NCBI GenBank assembly: GCA_012838345.1
Contig: DUPK01000048.1
Location: forward strand, 1-55,445
DNA length: 55,445 bases
Direction: 5' to 3'
From: Clostridiales bacterium
Lineage (GTDB): Bacteria > Bacillota > Clostridia > Oscillospirales > Oscillospiraceae
Shown here: piece by piece, positions 41,574 through 50,184 of the stretch
Layout: each line of letters starts with the position of its first letter
How positions within the stretch are numbered: position 1 is the stretch's first letter
Notes under the pieces: generated by a model
What the model was told of the DNA's origin: nothing
Seen by the model: the letters and a program-made list of their open reading frames with translations, nothing else
The model's database searches: none
Program-made: the position numbers and the translations under genes

Positions 41574-41629
41574 AGACGCCTACCTCCTTTGTGTTTTCCC
41601 ATTTATGTAATCTCAGTATATCTCTTCAA

Positions 41630-41658
41630 ATTTTATCACACGGGCTTATCCGTTTCAA
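41630..41658 (-). promoter_or_regulatory. Promoter of the dehydratase operon
   Basis: On the minus strand TTGAAA (41653-41658) and TAAAAT (41630-41635) are 17 bp apart, with the start expected near 41623. Confidence 0.65.
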
Positions 41659-41679
41659 ACAATTATAATGTGGTAATCC

Positions 41680-41697
41680 TACAACCAAAAGGTTGTA
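41680..41697. promoter_or_regulatory. Likely LysR-type binding site
   Basis: TACAACC-AAAA-GGTTGTA is an 18-bp palindrome centred about 65 bp upstream of the predicted start, the usual spot for a LysR activator's recognition site, and it contains T-N11-A spacing. It lies between the LysR gene and the dehydratase operon. Confidence 0.65.
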
Positions 41698-41738
41698 GTA
41701 GTCCCGGAAATCCCCCATATTGGAGGGCTCGCCCGTCA

Positions 41739-42692
41739 TTATCTGTTCATTTCCCCGAATACATCCAGGGTAAGCTTAATAAGCTCATTAAAATAAGGGG
41801 GATGGTGCTTGCTCGCGTCATACGAGAGCGTTTCGCCTATCACAAATCTCTTTCCGTCCAGATTGTGCGGGAAAAAATGAATACTCTCGTAAAACGAGGG
41901 GGCGTATGCCTTCAATATGTACTTCACATATATCTCCGAAATGAAGAGAATCGCCTTTCCCTCGCGGCAGATTTGGAGCAATAGGTCGTGGTTCTCGGGG
42001 TCAATGTACACCCTGGGTCTCTCTCGGAGTTCGGGTATCCTCTCGCAGACCCAGGACTCCCTCTTTGCAATCCCGGTGTGGGCGACCGGAATGGTCGGGG
42101 GAAGCTCGCTTATCTCGACGCCGTCCTTTGCCTTTTTTATAAACTCGTTAGCCTTATCTCCCAGATGTTCTCTCAAAAGCAAGTCTGAGATTGCCACGCA
42201 GCCCCCCATTTCCATGAGCGGATGGACCTTGAGCCCGGTCGAAGGCTTCGGCTCTCTGCCTATGGCCATATCCACATCGGTGCCAGAAAACATCGGACGG
42301 TCGCGGAAATTGTTTTCATCCACGAAGGTTATGCGCACATTGGGGTACTTCGAGGTAAACCTGCTAATAATTTCGGGGAGGTAAAAACGCGAACGGGCAA
42401 GACCGCAGGCGATTTTGATTGTGCCCTTCTGTCTTGCCGGCCTTGTCCCGAATGAGTTAAAAAGCCTCATCTCGGCGTCGAGCATGAGCTTTGCCTCGCG
42501 CTGGAGCTCCCTCCCCTCGGGTGTCAGCACGAGGAAGGGGGTACGCTCAAAAAGGCGGACGCCGAAGTAGTTTTCCAGCCTTTTAATATGCCCCGAGAGC
42601 GCCTGCTGAGTCGTAAAAAGCCGCTCGGCCGTAACGCTCAGGTTCATATCCTTGACAATTTCGTTGAAATAATACAAATTATTAAGTGTCAT
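41739..42692 (-). CDS. LysR-family transcriptional regulator
   Basis: 317 residues: N-terminal winged helix-turn-helix (LSVTAERLFTTQQALSGHIKRLENYFGVRLFER) and a C-terminal effector domain starting near residue 90. LysR proteins activate nearby operons when bound to a small molecule. It is upstream of and co-directional with the dehydratase genes, and a palindrome fits its target there. The ATG is preceded by GGTGGGG. The effector might be a 2-hydroxy acid or its CoA ester, but this is speculation. Confidence 0.93.
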   Translation of the reverse strand: MTLNNLYYFNEIVKDMNLSVTAERLFTTQQALSGHIKRLENYFGVRLFERTPFLVLTPEGRELQREAKLMLDAEMRLFNSFGTRPARQKGTIKIACGLARSRFYLPEIISRFTSKYPNVRITFVDENNFRDRPMFSGTDVDMAIGREPKPSTGLKVHPLMEMGGCVAISDLLLREHLGDKANEFIKKAKDGVEISELPPTIPVAHTGIAKRESWVCERIPELRERPRVYIDPENHDLLLQICREGKAILFISEIYVKYILKAYAPSFYESIHFFPHNLDGKRFVIGETLSYDASKHHPPYFNELIKLTLDVFGEMNR

Positions 42693-42828
42693 AATGACCC
42701 CACCGTTTCGGATTTATCGTTTACGGCAAACTTCTCTTAATGGTTACTCGGCTATCGGGGTACGCTGCGAACAAACGCAAAGCCGCCTTTTCTTTCGGGC
42801 GGCGCTACAATATGAAAGGTGGATAATA

Positions 42829-43572
42829 ATGATTTATTATTTCTCCGGCACCGGCAACTCAAAATGGGTAGCGGAGGAACTAGCCCGTCTTACCTGCGAC
42901 ACCGCCGTGAGCATTGCCGACATTGTAAGGTCGGGCGGCCACGCGGAAGTCCCGGAGGGCCAGCCGGTCGGGCTTGTATTCCCGGTGTACGCATGGCTCC
43001 CACCCGAGATTGTCTCAAGCTTCGTATCCGAGCTCAGCGCGGACAAGGACGCATACAGATGGGCAGTATGCACCTGCGGGGACGATGCGGGCAGGGCGAT
43101 GGAGAAACTATCTAAGAAGTTTAGCCTTACTTCCGCCTGGTCGCTTCGGATGCCAAACAACTACATACGCTCCTTTGACACCGACCCCGAGGATACGGTG
43201 CGCGAGAAAATCCGCGGCGCGAAACAAAGGCTGAAACAGATAGCGCAGGACATACTTGAGCGGAAAAAGGTCTGGGACATCCAATCGGGACGCCTTGCGG
43301 GACTTAAGTCCGCGCTCATCGGGCCTGCCTTCAACAAATTCGCGCGCGACGACAAGCCCTTTTACTCAGAGCTGTCCTGCACCGGCTACGGCCTGTGTGA
43401 GTCTCTGTGCCCCGCAGACAACATAAGGCTTGAAGGCGGAAGACCAATTTGGCTGGGCCACTGCCTGCAGTGCCTTGCCTGCATACACCGCTGCCCCGAG
43501 AGGGCGATTGAGTACGGTAAGGAGACAAAGGGCAAGGGCAGGTATTATTTCAGCGAAAAGTACCTCGATTAG
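42829..43572 (+). CDS. EFR1-type flavodoxin/ferredoxin fusion
   Basis: 247 residues. An N-terminal flavodoxin-like domain begins MIYYFSGTGNSKWVAEELA (phosphate loop SGTGNS), and the C-terminal part has two [4Fe-4S] motifs, CTGYGLCESLCP and CLQCLACIHRCP. Such proteins carry electrons between ferredoxin-like donors and unknown reductases. ATG 42829 is preceded by AAAGGTGG; the frame extends to 42694 without start support. It is divergent from LysR and convergent with the radical SAM gene 6 bp away. Confidence 0.9.
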   Translation: MIYYFSGTGNSKWVAEELARLTCDTAVSIADIVRSGGHAEVPEGQPVGLVFPVYAWLPPEIVSSFVSELSADKDAYRWAVCTCGDDAGRAMEKLSKKFSLTSAWSLRMPNNYIRSFDTDPEDTVREKIRGAKQRLKQIAQDILERKKVWDIQSGRLAGLKSALIGPAFNKFARDDKPFYSELSCTGYGLCESLCPADNIRLEGGRPIWLGHCLQCLACIHRCPERAIEYGKETKGKGRYYFSEKYLD

Positions 43573-43578
43573 ATTAGG

Positions 43579-44184
43579 CTATTCTTTGCCCTCATAGGCC
43601 CTCACGCGCAGGGGTATGCCCGTTTTTTGGGCAAGCAGGCGGCAGGCCTCAATTTCCTCCTCGGATATAACGTCGACGACCGTAAAAACCACGTTGGGGA
43701 CGTATTTTTTGCAGTCCTGCGCGAATTTGAGCATGGCATCGAAGGCCTTTTCCCCATAAGCCGGCCTTGTCAGTTTGACATATTCCTTTTTGCTTGAGGC
43801 GTTGAGGCTCACCGAAACAGTATCGACACGCCCTTCCAAGAGCTGCGCCGTCGGTTTCCCGTGTATGAGGTCTGAGAGCCCGTTTGTGTTTATGCGGATT
43901 TTCATATCGCTGTTTTTGCGTATGAACTTACAGACTTCGAGCACCGCGTCGAGGCGCACCAGCGGCTCGCCATAACCGCAGAAAACGACCTCCGAGCAGC
44001 CGGTTTTATCCGTCTTTTCAAAATCGCTTATTATTTCCTCAACCGTGGGCTCGCGCTCAAGCCAGAGCGACTGCGAGTCGCCCACGCAATCGCCGTTCTG
44101 GCGTATGCAGAAAACGCAGTCGCAGGGGCAGCGGTTTGTGACGTTTACATAGAGCCCTTCGCCGAATTTATAAAAAATGGTCAT
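43579..44184 (-). CDS. Radical SAM protein (TatD-associated type)
   Basis: 201 residues, short for radical SAM. The cluster motif is NRCPCDCVFC (C-x3-C-x2-C), followed by VFCGYGEPLVRLDAVLEV and INTNGLSDLIHG. The radical SAM core resembles the family often encoded next to TatD nucleases, with unknown substrate; no TatD is in the window. It ends with a short C-terminal tail without extra cluster motifs. Promoter at 44365-44393 and a structured leader of about 170 nt lie upstream. Confidence 0.85.
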   Translation of the reverse strand: MTIFYKFGEGLYVNVTNRCPCDCVFCIRQNGDCVGDSQSLWLEREPTVEEIISDFEKTDKTGCSEVVFCGYGEPLVRLDAVLEVCKFIRKNSDMKIRINTNGLSDLIHGKPTAQLLEGRVDTVSVSLNASSKKEYVKLTRPAYGEKAFDAMLKFAQDCKKYVPNVVFTVVDVISEEEIEACRLLAQKTGIPLRVRAYEGKE

Positions 44185-44265
44185 CTGTTTTCCTCCGAAC
44201 TAAGTAGTGTATCACTCTCATCTTTTCCGCTTGCACTTAAAGGGCCAGGAAAAGATTTATTTTTC

Positions 44266-44334
44266 AGCGCGGCATGCGTGATTAAAATCGGCTCTCAAAC
44301 GCCATAGCCGTTTTGGCAATCCGGGCGCCGCGCT
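44266..44334 (-). other. Structured leader of the radical SAM gene
   Basis: AGCGCGGC (44266-44273) and GCCGCGCT (44327-44334) close a region that includes a second pair (CGGCT with AGCCG). On the minus strand the closing arm is followed by GAAAAATAAAT. The region lies between a good promoter and the coding start, so it may be an attenuator. It matches no riboswitch I know. Confidence 0.4.
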
Positions 44335-44364
44335 TTAATTTTGCAAGCAATATATAATGACAGT

Positions 44365-44393
44365 ATTATAAACCAAATCGGCCTTTATTTCAA
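44365..44393 (-). promoter_or_regulatory. Promoter of the radical SAM gene
   Basis: On the minus strand TTGAAA (44388-44393) and TATAAT (44365-44370) are 17 bp apart. Confidence 0.75.
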
Positions 44394-44468
44394 TAAAGCT
44401 AGCCCCTTTCAAGATTTATGCTCTGCTTACATTATTTTATTAAATCCGGCATTTTCAGGGCATACCGC

Positions 44469-44497
44469 TTGGATGGTATTTTTATCTGTGTTATAAT
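44469..44497 (+). promoter_or_regulatory. Promoter of pyk
   Basis: TTGGAT (44469-44474) and TATAAT (44492-44497), spaced 17 bp, 66 bp before the pyk start. Nothing else is seen in 44394-44562. Confidence 0.7.
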
Positions 44498-44562
44498 ATT
44501 ATCAAGGTTTTGTCCGTTCCTGGGATTTACGGTATCCCGCCTTTCGGAAAGGAAGTTTTCAT

Positions 44563-45975
44563 ATGAAAAAAACGAAGATAATATGTACTATCGGGCCGGC
44601 GAGCCAGAGTGAGGAGATGCTCGAGCGGCTCTGCCTTGCCGGGATGAACGTGGCAAGGCTCAATTTCTCGCACGGCACGCACGAGGAGCACAAGGAGAGG
44701 ATACTCGCCATAAAGCGCGTGCGTGAAAGGCTCGGCCTACCCATCGCGATTTTGCTCGACACCAAGGGGCCGGAGTATAGAATAAAGACTTTCAAAAACG
44801 GGAAAATAACTCTCAGCGAGGGAGATAGGTTCGTTTTTACCTCCGACGAGGTCGAGGGTGACGAGGGCCGCGTTTCGGTAAGCTACAAGAGCCTGCCGAA
44901 AGAGCTTCGCGAGGGCGACACCATACTGCTTGACAACGGGCTTATGTCCTTTCGCGTTGAGAGGATAATCGGCAGCGACATCGAATGCACCGTAACCGTG
45001 GGCGGAGTACTCTCCGACAGAAAGAGCATGAGCTTCCCAGGGAAGGTTCTCAAGCAGCCCTATCTGAGCGAGCAGGATGAAAAGGATTTGCTCTTCGGCA
45101 TAGAAAACGGCGTTGACTTTATCGCCTGCTCCTTTGTATCCTCAAGGCAGGACCTGCTCGACGTAAAGGGGTTTATACGCTCAAACGGCGGTAAGGAAAT
45201 AGGTCTCATCGCTAAAATAGAAAATGGCTCTGGCGTCGAGAATATCCGCGAGATACTCTCCGAATGCGAGGGGATAATGATAGGCCGCGGCGACCTTGGT
45301 GTCGAAATGCCCTTTGAGGAGATTCCCGCTATACAGAAAAAGCTGATTATGGAAGCCCGCATGCTTGGAAAGGTCGTCATTACCGCGACCGAAATGCTAG
45401 AATCGATGATAACAAACGCCCGCCCGACAAGAGCGGAGATTTCCGACGTTGCAAACGCCGTCTACGACGGCACAAGCGCCTTAATGCTCTCCGGGGAAAC
45501 GGCCGTCGGAAAATACCCGGACCTCGCCGTATCCACGATGTCGAGGATAGCAGAGTATACGGAGGGCGACATAAACTACGAAAAGCGCTTTGCAAGCACC
45601 GAATTCCACATAAAGGACACCACCGACGCTATATCGCACGCAACCTGCGGCATGGCGATAGATTTGAGGGCAAAGGCCATCGTGGTCTGCACCGTCTCCG
45701 GCATGACCGCAAGAATGGTCTCTAGGTTCCGTCCTCCAACAAACATAGTCGCGGTCACAACAGGCGAAAAAACCTGGCGGAAGCTCGCGCTGTCCTGGGG
45801 TGTAATACCCGTTTTGTCCGAAGAATTCAAATCGACCGAGGTAATGTTCTATTTCGCTGTAAAAGCGGCGGAGGAAAAGCTCGGCCTCTCCCCTTCCGAC
45901 AAAGTGATAATCACAGGCGGAACCACCAACGGGGTAATCGGAGGCACAAATCTTGTCAAGGTTGAGACCATCTGA
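44563..45975 (+). CDS. pyk: Pyruvate kinase
   Basis: Converts PEP and ADP to pyruvate and ATP, the last step of glycolysis. 470 residues, the short form without the extra C-terminal PEP-utiliser domain of bacillar enzymes. Motifs: KTKIICTIGPASQS, MNVARLNFSHG, LLDTKGPEYR (which usually reads DTKGPEIR), the IAKIENGSGVENI substrate loop, GRGDLGVEMP, and MLESMITNARPTRAEISDVANAV. GGAAAGGAAG precedes the ATG. It is followed by trxA after an intergenic GTGAC-CGT-GTCAC. Confidence 0.97.
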   Translation: MKKTKIICTIGPASQSEEMLERLCLAGMNVARLNFSHGTHEEHKERILAIKRVRERLGLPIAILLDTKGPEYRIKTFKNGKITLSEGDRFVFTSDEVEGDEGRVSVSYKSLPKELREGDTILLDNGLMSFRVERIIGSDIECTVTVGGVLSDRKSMSFPGKVLKQPYLSEQDEKDLLFGIENGVDFIACSFVSSRQDLLDVKGFIRSNGGKEIGLIAKIENGSGVENIREILSECEGIMIGRGDLGVEMPFEEIPAIQKKLIMEARMLGKVVITATEMLESMITNARPTRAEISDVANAVYDGTSALMLSGETAVGKYPDLAVSTMSRIAEYTEGDINYEKRFASTEFHIKDTTDAISHATCGMAIDLRAKAIVVCTVSGMTARMVSRFRPPTNIVAVTTGEKTWRKLALSWGVIPVLSEEFKSTEVMFYFAVKAAEEKLGLSPSDKVIITGGTTNGVIGGTNLVKVETI

Positions 45976-46053
45976 TATGTGACCGTGTCACGGAAAATAT
46001 TATGAAAAGAGAGTATACTTAGGCCAAAATAGAAAGAACAAAGGAGAAAAGAT

Positions 46054-46365
46054 ATGAAAGCCATCAAGATTACAAAGGACAACTTCGATACCGAGGTAAT
46101 GAAATCGGACAAGCCCGTGCTGCTTGACTTCTGGGCGGAGTGGTGCGGCCCCTGCCGCATGGTCTCTCCCATTATCGACGAGATTGCCGCCGAGGTGGAT
46201 ACTGCCAAGGTGGGCAAGGTTAACGTGGACGAGGAGGGTGAGCTCGCAAGCGCCTTCGGCGTAATGAGCATTCCCACTCTCGTGGTTTTGAAAGAGGGCA
46301 AGGTAATCACCAAAACCGTGGGCGCAAGGCCCAAGGCGGAGATACTGAAAATGCTGGAAGTGTAA
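46054..46365 (+). CDS. trxA: Thioredoxin
   Basis: 103-residue protein disulfide reductase with the canonical active site FWAEWCGPCRMVSPI, the cis-Pro loop SIPTLVVLKEGK, and normal length. AAAGGAG lies about 9 nt before ATG. It is convergent with a crp/trxB-like operon, and a bidirectional terminator at 46377 separates them. Confidence 0.97.
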   Translation: MKAIKITKDNFDTEVMKSDKPVLLDFWAEWCGPCRMVSPIIDEIAAEVDTAKVGKVNVDEEGELASAFGVMSIPTLVVLKEGKVITKTVGARPKAEILKMLEV

Positions 46366-46376
46366 CCAAACAGGCG

Positions 46377-46398
46377 GGGCGCACCGTATGGTGCGCCC
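46377..46398. terminator. Bidirectional terminator of trxA and the Crp/Fnr gene
   Basis: GGGCGCACC (46377-46385) and GGTGCGCCC (46390-46398) make a perfect 9-bp stem with a GTAT loop, with T-rich DNA (TTTATATTTATTTT) on the plus side. Confidence 0.85.
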
Positions 46399-46405
46399 TT
46401 TATAT

Positions 46406-47083
46406 TTATTTTATTATGCTTTTTAGCTTTGCCTTGTCGAGAATTTTTATACCGCCACGCGAGAGCTCTACAATCCCTTCCTGCGCAAAGTATTTGAGCA
46501 TTCGGGACACGACCTCCCTGGCGCTTCCTATGTACCTTGCTATCTGCTCATGGGTGAGATAGATTGTATCCCCCCTCGCTTTTGACAGTTCATCCCAGAG
46601 AAAAACCGCAAGCCTTTTGTCCATGCTCATAAACAGTATCTGCTGCATGGCCCACATCACGTCCGAGAACCTCTCCACCGTTATCTTGTAGGCGGAGCAC
46701 TCGACATAGACGTTGCTCTCCTTGAGCTTAGCGAAAAACGGGGCGTTTATCAGCAGCGCCTCGGTGTCCTCCTCGGCGTCGACATGCACGTCGAAGGTGA
46801 TGGCCTCCATCACGCAGGAGGCAGTGAGTATGCACAAATCGCCCTCGCCGAGCCGGAACAGGGTCACCTCCCTGCCCTCCTCCGAGAGTATGGAAGTGCG
46901 CAGCATTCCCTTTCTTATCAGAAGCACGCCGATACACTCGCTCTCGCCGCCGTGCACGCTGGTTCCCTTTTTATAGCTGACGGGCGTGGTGTTTTGTATC
47001 AGTGCCGCTCTTTCCCTTTCCGACATATGCCGCCAGGCCGGAAAATATCGCTCCAAGAGACGCCTGATTCCGGCTTCTTCCAT
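46406..47083 (-). CDS. Crp/Fnr-family transcriptional regulator
   Basis: 225 residues: N-terminal cyclic-nucleotide-like sensor domain and C-terminal helix-turn-helix (LTHEQIARYIGSAREVVSRMLKYFAQEG). A Cys pair lies in GDLCILTASCVME, but there is no clear four-Cys Fnr cluster. It starts 1 nt after the stop of the thioredoxin-reductase-like gene, so the two are one operon. The operon promoter carries an inverted repeat at 48011-48026, which this protein could bind. The signal is likely redox-related by context. Confidence 0.88.
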   Translation of the reverse strand: MEEAGIRRLLERYFPAWRHMSERERAALIQNTTPVSYKKGTSVHGGESECIGVLLIRKGMLRTSILSEEGREVTLFRLGEGDLCILTASCVMEAITFDVHVDAEEDTEALLINAPFFAKLKESNVYVECSAYKITVERFSDVMWAMQQILFMSMDKRLAVFLWDELSKARGDTIYLTHEQIARYIGSAREVVSRMLKYFAQEGIVELSRGGIKILDKAKLKSIIK

Positions 47084-47084
47084 G

Positions 47085-47945
47085 TCATTTTCCCCCGCGC
47101 AGATATTTTATCGCCGCCATACCGGCTCTAGCCCCCTCGTAAACGGCTTTGGCAACCTGCATCATGCCGCCGGTGCAATCGCCCGCGGCGAAAAGCCCGG
47201 GTATATTCGTCTCCATCTCCTCGTTTACGAGAATCTTATTCCCTTCAGTGAACACTCCGAGCTTTCTGGCGAGGTCCGCGCTGCCGGCTGTTCCGTAGGC
47301 GATAAACACTCCGTCTGCATTTATTTCGGAGCCGTCCTTGAATAATACGCCATCGAGCCTATCGCCGCCCCGGAGCTCGGAAACGAGTTTTTCAATTACC
47401 TCGACGCCCTCCGGAGCTCTGCCCGCAAGCTCCTCTCCGTTTGTGAGAATCGTAACCTGATGGGCTATGGGGATTAGCTCCCTTGCCTCGTTCAAGGCAT
47501 ATTCCCCGCTTCCGAGGACGCAGACGCTCTTGCCTCTGTAGAAGAAGCCGTCGCAAACCGCGCAGTAGCTGACCCCGAGGCCTTCAAATTCCTCAATTCC
47601 CTTGATTTTGGGTGTCTTCCTCGGCGAGCCTGTGGCGATTACGACGCTATCCGCCCTGTATTCCCCGCTTTGAGTTTTGACGGAAAAAGCCCCGTCGTAA
47701 CCCATTCCAACTACCTCTTCGGATATTATCCTGACGCCCAGCCTTTCTGCCTGCGCTATGCCCTTTGCAGAGAGCTCGGCGCCTGAAATGGGCTCGGCAA
47801 AACCGTAGTAGTTTTCAATCATTTCGGCCTTGCCTAGAGAGCCGATGTCGTTTCCTATTATCGTCGTGTCAATTCCCGCTCGGGCGGTGTATATGGCGCA
47901 GGACACCCCTGCAGGGCCCTTTCCTATTACTATCACCTTTGACAT
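47085..47945 (-). CDS. Thioredoxin-reductase-like flavoprotein lacking the NADPH HRRxxxR motif
   Basis: 286 residues of the TrxB fold with FAD sites VIGKGPAGVSCAIYTARAG and GLFAAGDCTGGMMQVAKAV, and redox CAVCDG. The second dinucleotide site reads LGSGEYALNEAREL. The segment that in NADPH-dependent TrxB reads HRRDELRA here reads LTNGEELAG, so the NADPH-phosphate contacts are missing. By analogy to ferredoxin-dependent or DTR-type flavin thioredoxin reductases of Clostridia, the electron source may be ferredoxin; not proven. It forms an operon with a Crp/Fnr gene, and trxA lies nearby. Confidence 0.88.
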   Translation of the reverse strand: MSKVIVIGKGPAGVSCAIYTARAGIDTTIIGNDIGSLGKAEMIENYYGFAEPISGAELSAKGIAQAERLGVRIISEEVVGMGYDGAFSVKTQSGEYRADSVVIATGSPRKTPKIKGIEEFEGLGVSYCAVCDGFFYRGKSVCVLGSGEYALNEARELIPIAHQVTILTNGEELAGRAPEGVEVIEKLVSELRGGDRLDGVLFKDGSEINADGVFIAYGTAGSADLARKLGVFTEGNKILVNEEMETNIPGLFAAGDCTGGMMQVAKAVYEGARAGMAAIKYLRGGK

Positions 47946-47997
47946 ACTTAAGCCTCACTTATAAGTATTTTTCTTATTATAATCGGCACTTAAAATA

Positions 47998-48026
47998 ATT
48001 ATAGGTAATATTGACCTTTGAGTCAA
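47998..48026 (-). promoter_or_regulatory. Promoter of the trxB-like/crp operon, with an inverted repeat
   Basis: On the minus strand TTGACT (48021-48026) and TATAAT (47998-48003) are 17 bp apart. The -35 lies inside TTGAC-N6-GTCAA (48011-48026), a Crp/Fnr-like inverted repeat suited to autorepression. Confidence 0.75.
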
Positions 48027-48049
48027 GAAATCGGGAAGCTGATATACAG

Positions 48050-48076
48050 AATGTGCGGCCTTAAAAGCCGCACATT
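48050..48076 (-). terminator. Hairpin after degV
   Basis: AATGTGCGGC (48050-48059) and GCCGCACATT (48067-48076) form a 10-bp stem just after the degV stop. No strong U tract. Confidence 0.6.
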
Positions 48077-48082
48077 TGCACC

Positions 48083-48928
48083 TTATTTCCTGTAGAACAA
48101 AAGGCCCAGGCAGTTCGGGCCGCAGTGGCACGAAATAGTGCCGCCGGCCGTAGTTAAGAGGATTTCCTCGAAGTCGGCAAGTTCCTTCACTCTGGCGACG
48201 ACAGCCTCAATCAGTTTTTTATCAGTATCGTCCGTACTGGTCACGAATATGCGTCTAAAATCCAGATCCTCCCTACCCTTTAGCCTGTCGTCGACATACT
48301 GCATTATGCACTTCTCGAAAGAGCCCCTGTACTTTTTCCCCACGTCCATCTTGCCGTTTTTGACCTCTATGCAGGGCTTGAGCTGCAGGAGATTTGCGCC
48401 CAGGGCCGCCACCGCCGAACAGCGGCCGCCCTTATGAAGATACTTCAGGGTATTGATTACAAAGCTCACTTCCAGCTTTTCGCGCATTGTAAGCAGTTTC
48501 TCGTAAATCTCCCTGGGCGGAAGACCCTCCGATGCCATGATGGCGGCGTCGAGGACCAGATGCCCGATACCCGTGGAAAGATTTCGTGAGTCGACCACAT
48601 ATACGTTTTCAAAGTCCTCCGAGGCGATGAGCGCATTCTGATAGCAGGCCGACATATCGGAGCTTATGGTAAAATGTATCACGGCCTCGTGATTTTTCAG
48701 CGCTTCAGAAAAGCATTTTGAATACTCGTCAATGTTGACCGCCGTGGTCTTGCAAACCCCCGCACCGCTCTCCACATATTCAAATATGTCTTTGGGAAAG
48801 ATTTCAACGCCGTCCTTGAGCGACTCGTCGCCCCTTACTATGCTGAGCGGCACGATTTCAATATTATATTTTTCGATAAGTTCTCTCGAGAGGTCGCAGG
48901 TGCTGTCCGCCGTTATTTTTATGGACAT
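48083..48928 (-). CDS. DegV family fatty-acid-binding protein
   Basis: 281 residues with the family start MSIKITADSTCDLSRELI and HFTISSDMSACYQNA, DSRNLSTGIGHLVLDAA, and LKYLHKGGRCSAVAALGANLL. DegV proteins bind a fatty acid and, as FakB-type subunits, present it to the FakA kinase for phosphorylation. No fakA gene is nearby. GGAAAC-like ribosome site lies before ATG 48928. Confidence 0.93.
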   Translation of the reverse strand: MSIKITADSTCDLSRELIEKYNIEIVPLSIVRGDESLKDGVEIFPKDIFEYVESGAGVCKTTAVNIDEYSKCFSEALKNHEAVIHFTISSDMSACYQNALIASEDFENVYVVDSRNLSTGIGHLVLDAAIMASEGLPPREIYEKLLTMREKLEVSFVINTLKYLHKGGRCSAVAALGANLLQLKPCIEVKNGKMDVGKKYRGSFEKCIMQYVDDRLKGREDLDFRRIFVTSTDDTDKKLIEAVVARVKELADFEEILLTTAGGTISCHCGPNCLGLLFYRK

Positions 48929-49114
48929 ACTCAGTTTCCTTTCATCGCATAATGTTCAAGTTTTTGTCAAGTCTCAGCTTATCGTATAATGATACCATAA
49001 TATTCTTGAAAAATAAATCCCTAAAATGACTTGGATTAAAATTCACTGGATATATCATTTTCTTTGTATTATAATAGCTTTGTGTTCCTTTTTAATACTA
49101 TAGGAGTTGATTGA

Positions 49115-50113
49115 ATGAAAGTACTTGTCACCGGCGGGACCGGTTACATAGGCTCTCATACCGCGGCGGAGCTTCTAATGTCGGGTTACGAGGTCGTAAT
49201 TGTTGATAATCTCTCCAATTCGGAAGCCTCGGTCGCTGAGAGGATAGCGCGCATTACCGGGAAGAATCCGGCGTTCTATATCGGCGACGTGCTCGACGAA
49301 GCCCTGCTTGACCGGATTTTCTCCGAGCACAAAATCGACGCCGTCATACATTTTGCGGCTTTAAAATCCGTACCCGCTTCCATGAGCAACCCGCTTTTGT
49401 ACTACCACAACAACGTAAGCGGCACGCTCTCGCTCTGCCGCGCGATGCATAGGTACGAAGTTAAGAACATCGTCTTTTCGTCCTCCGCCACCGTTTACGG
49501 CATATCAGACGATAAGCCAATCGGTGAAGACGCCCCGCTCTCCCCCAAGAACGTCTACGGGAACACAAAGCTCATGATGGAGACCGTACTTACGGACCTT
49601 TACCGCTCCGACCCCGAGTGGAACGTAACCCTTCTGCGCTACTTCAATCCCATAGGTGCCCATGAAAGCGGGCTTATAGGCGAGGTGCCGGCAGGGGTCC
49701 CGGGGAATCTCATGCCCTATATCACGCAGGTTGCGGCCGGGCTCAGGCCCCATCTGAACATCACCGGAACCGATTACGATACCCCAGACGGAACGGGCGT
49801 GCGCGATTACATACACGTCGTGGACCTTGCGCGCGGCCATATCAAGGCCCTTGAAAACAGCAGGGGTCTCGGTATATACAACCTCGGCACCGGGCGCGGG
49901 TACAGCGTCCGTGAGATTGTGAGGGCATTTGAGGAGGCTACGGGAGTAAAAATCCCCTGCGTAGAGGCACCCCGCCGCCCCGGCGACCTTGCCTGCTACT
50001 TTGCCGACCCTTCAAAGGCAAACACAGTGCTGGGCTGGAGGGCGGAAAAAACTCTCCATGAGATGTGCGCCGACTCATGGCGGTTTGCAAAATCGTACTA
50101 CGGTAAGGCCTGA
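49115..50113 (+). CDS. galE: UDP-glucose 4-epimerase
   Basis: Interconverts UDP-glucose and UDP-galactose using bound NAD+. 332 residues. Visible: VTGGTGYIGSHTAAELL, HFAALKSVPAS, the catalytic FSSSATVYG and YGNTKLMMET (Ser and Tyr-x-x-x-Lys), and RDYIHVVDLARGHI. TAGGAG precedes the ATG; TATAAT at 49070-49075 may be the -10. It is downstream of an intergenic region shared with degV. Confidence 0.95.
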   Translation: MKVLVTGGTGYIGSHTAAELLMSGYEVVIVDNLSNSEASVAERIARITGKNPAFYIGDVLDEALLDRIFSEHKIDAVIHFAALKSVPASMSNPLLYYHNNVSGTLSLCRAMHRYEVKNIVFSSSATVYGISDDKPIGEDAPLSPKNVYGNTKLMMETVLTDLYRSDPEWNVTLLRYFNPIGAHESGLIGEVPAGVPGNLMPYITQVAAGLRPHLNITGTDYDTPDGTGVRDYIHVVDLARGHIKALENSRGLGIYNLGTGRGYSVREIVRAFEEATGVKIPCVEAPRRPGDLACYFADPSKANTVLGWRAEKTLHEMCADSWRFAKSYYGKA

Positions 50114-50122
50114 CCGCCTTAC
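50103..50122 (+). terminator. Probable terminator of galE
   Basis: GTAAGGC (50103-50109) and GCCTTAC (50116-50122) pair across a loop including the galE stop codon, followed by TGTTATTTTAT. Confidence 0.55.
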
Positions 50123-50184
50123 TGTTATTTTATAACTTTAGTTGCTCGATATTCCAGCAATATAGCAAGATATTTTGATAAATA

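Noticed and set aside
45976-46010. GTGAC-CGT-GTCAC repeat as a Crp site for trxA
   Set aside because: The arms are 3 bp apart, too close for the Crp/Fnr spacing, and no -35 fits nearby.
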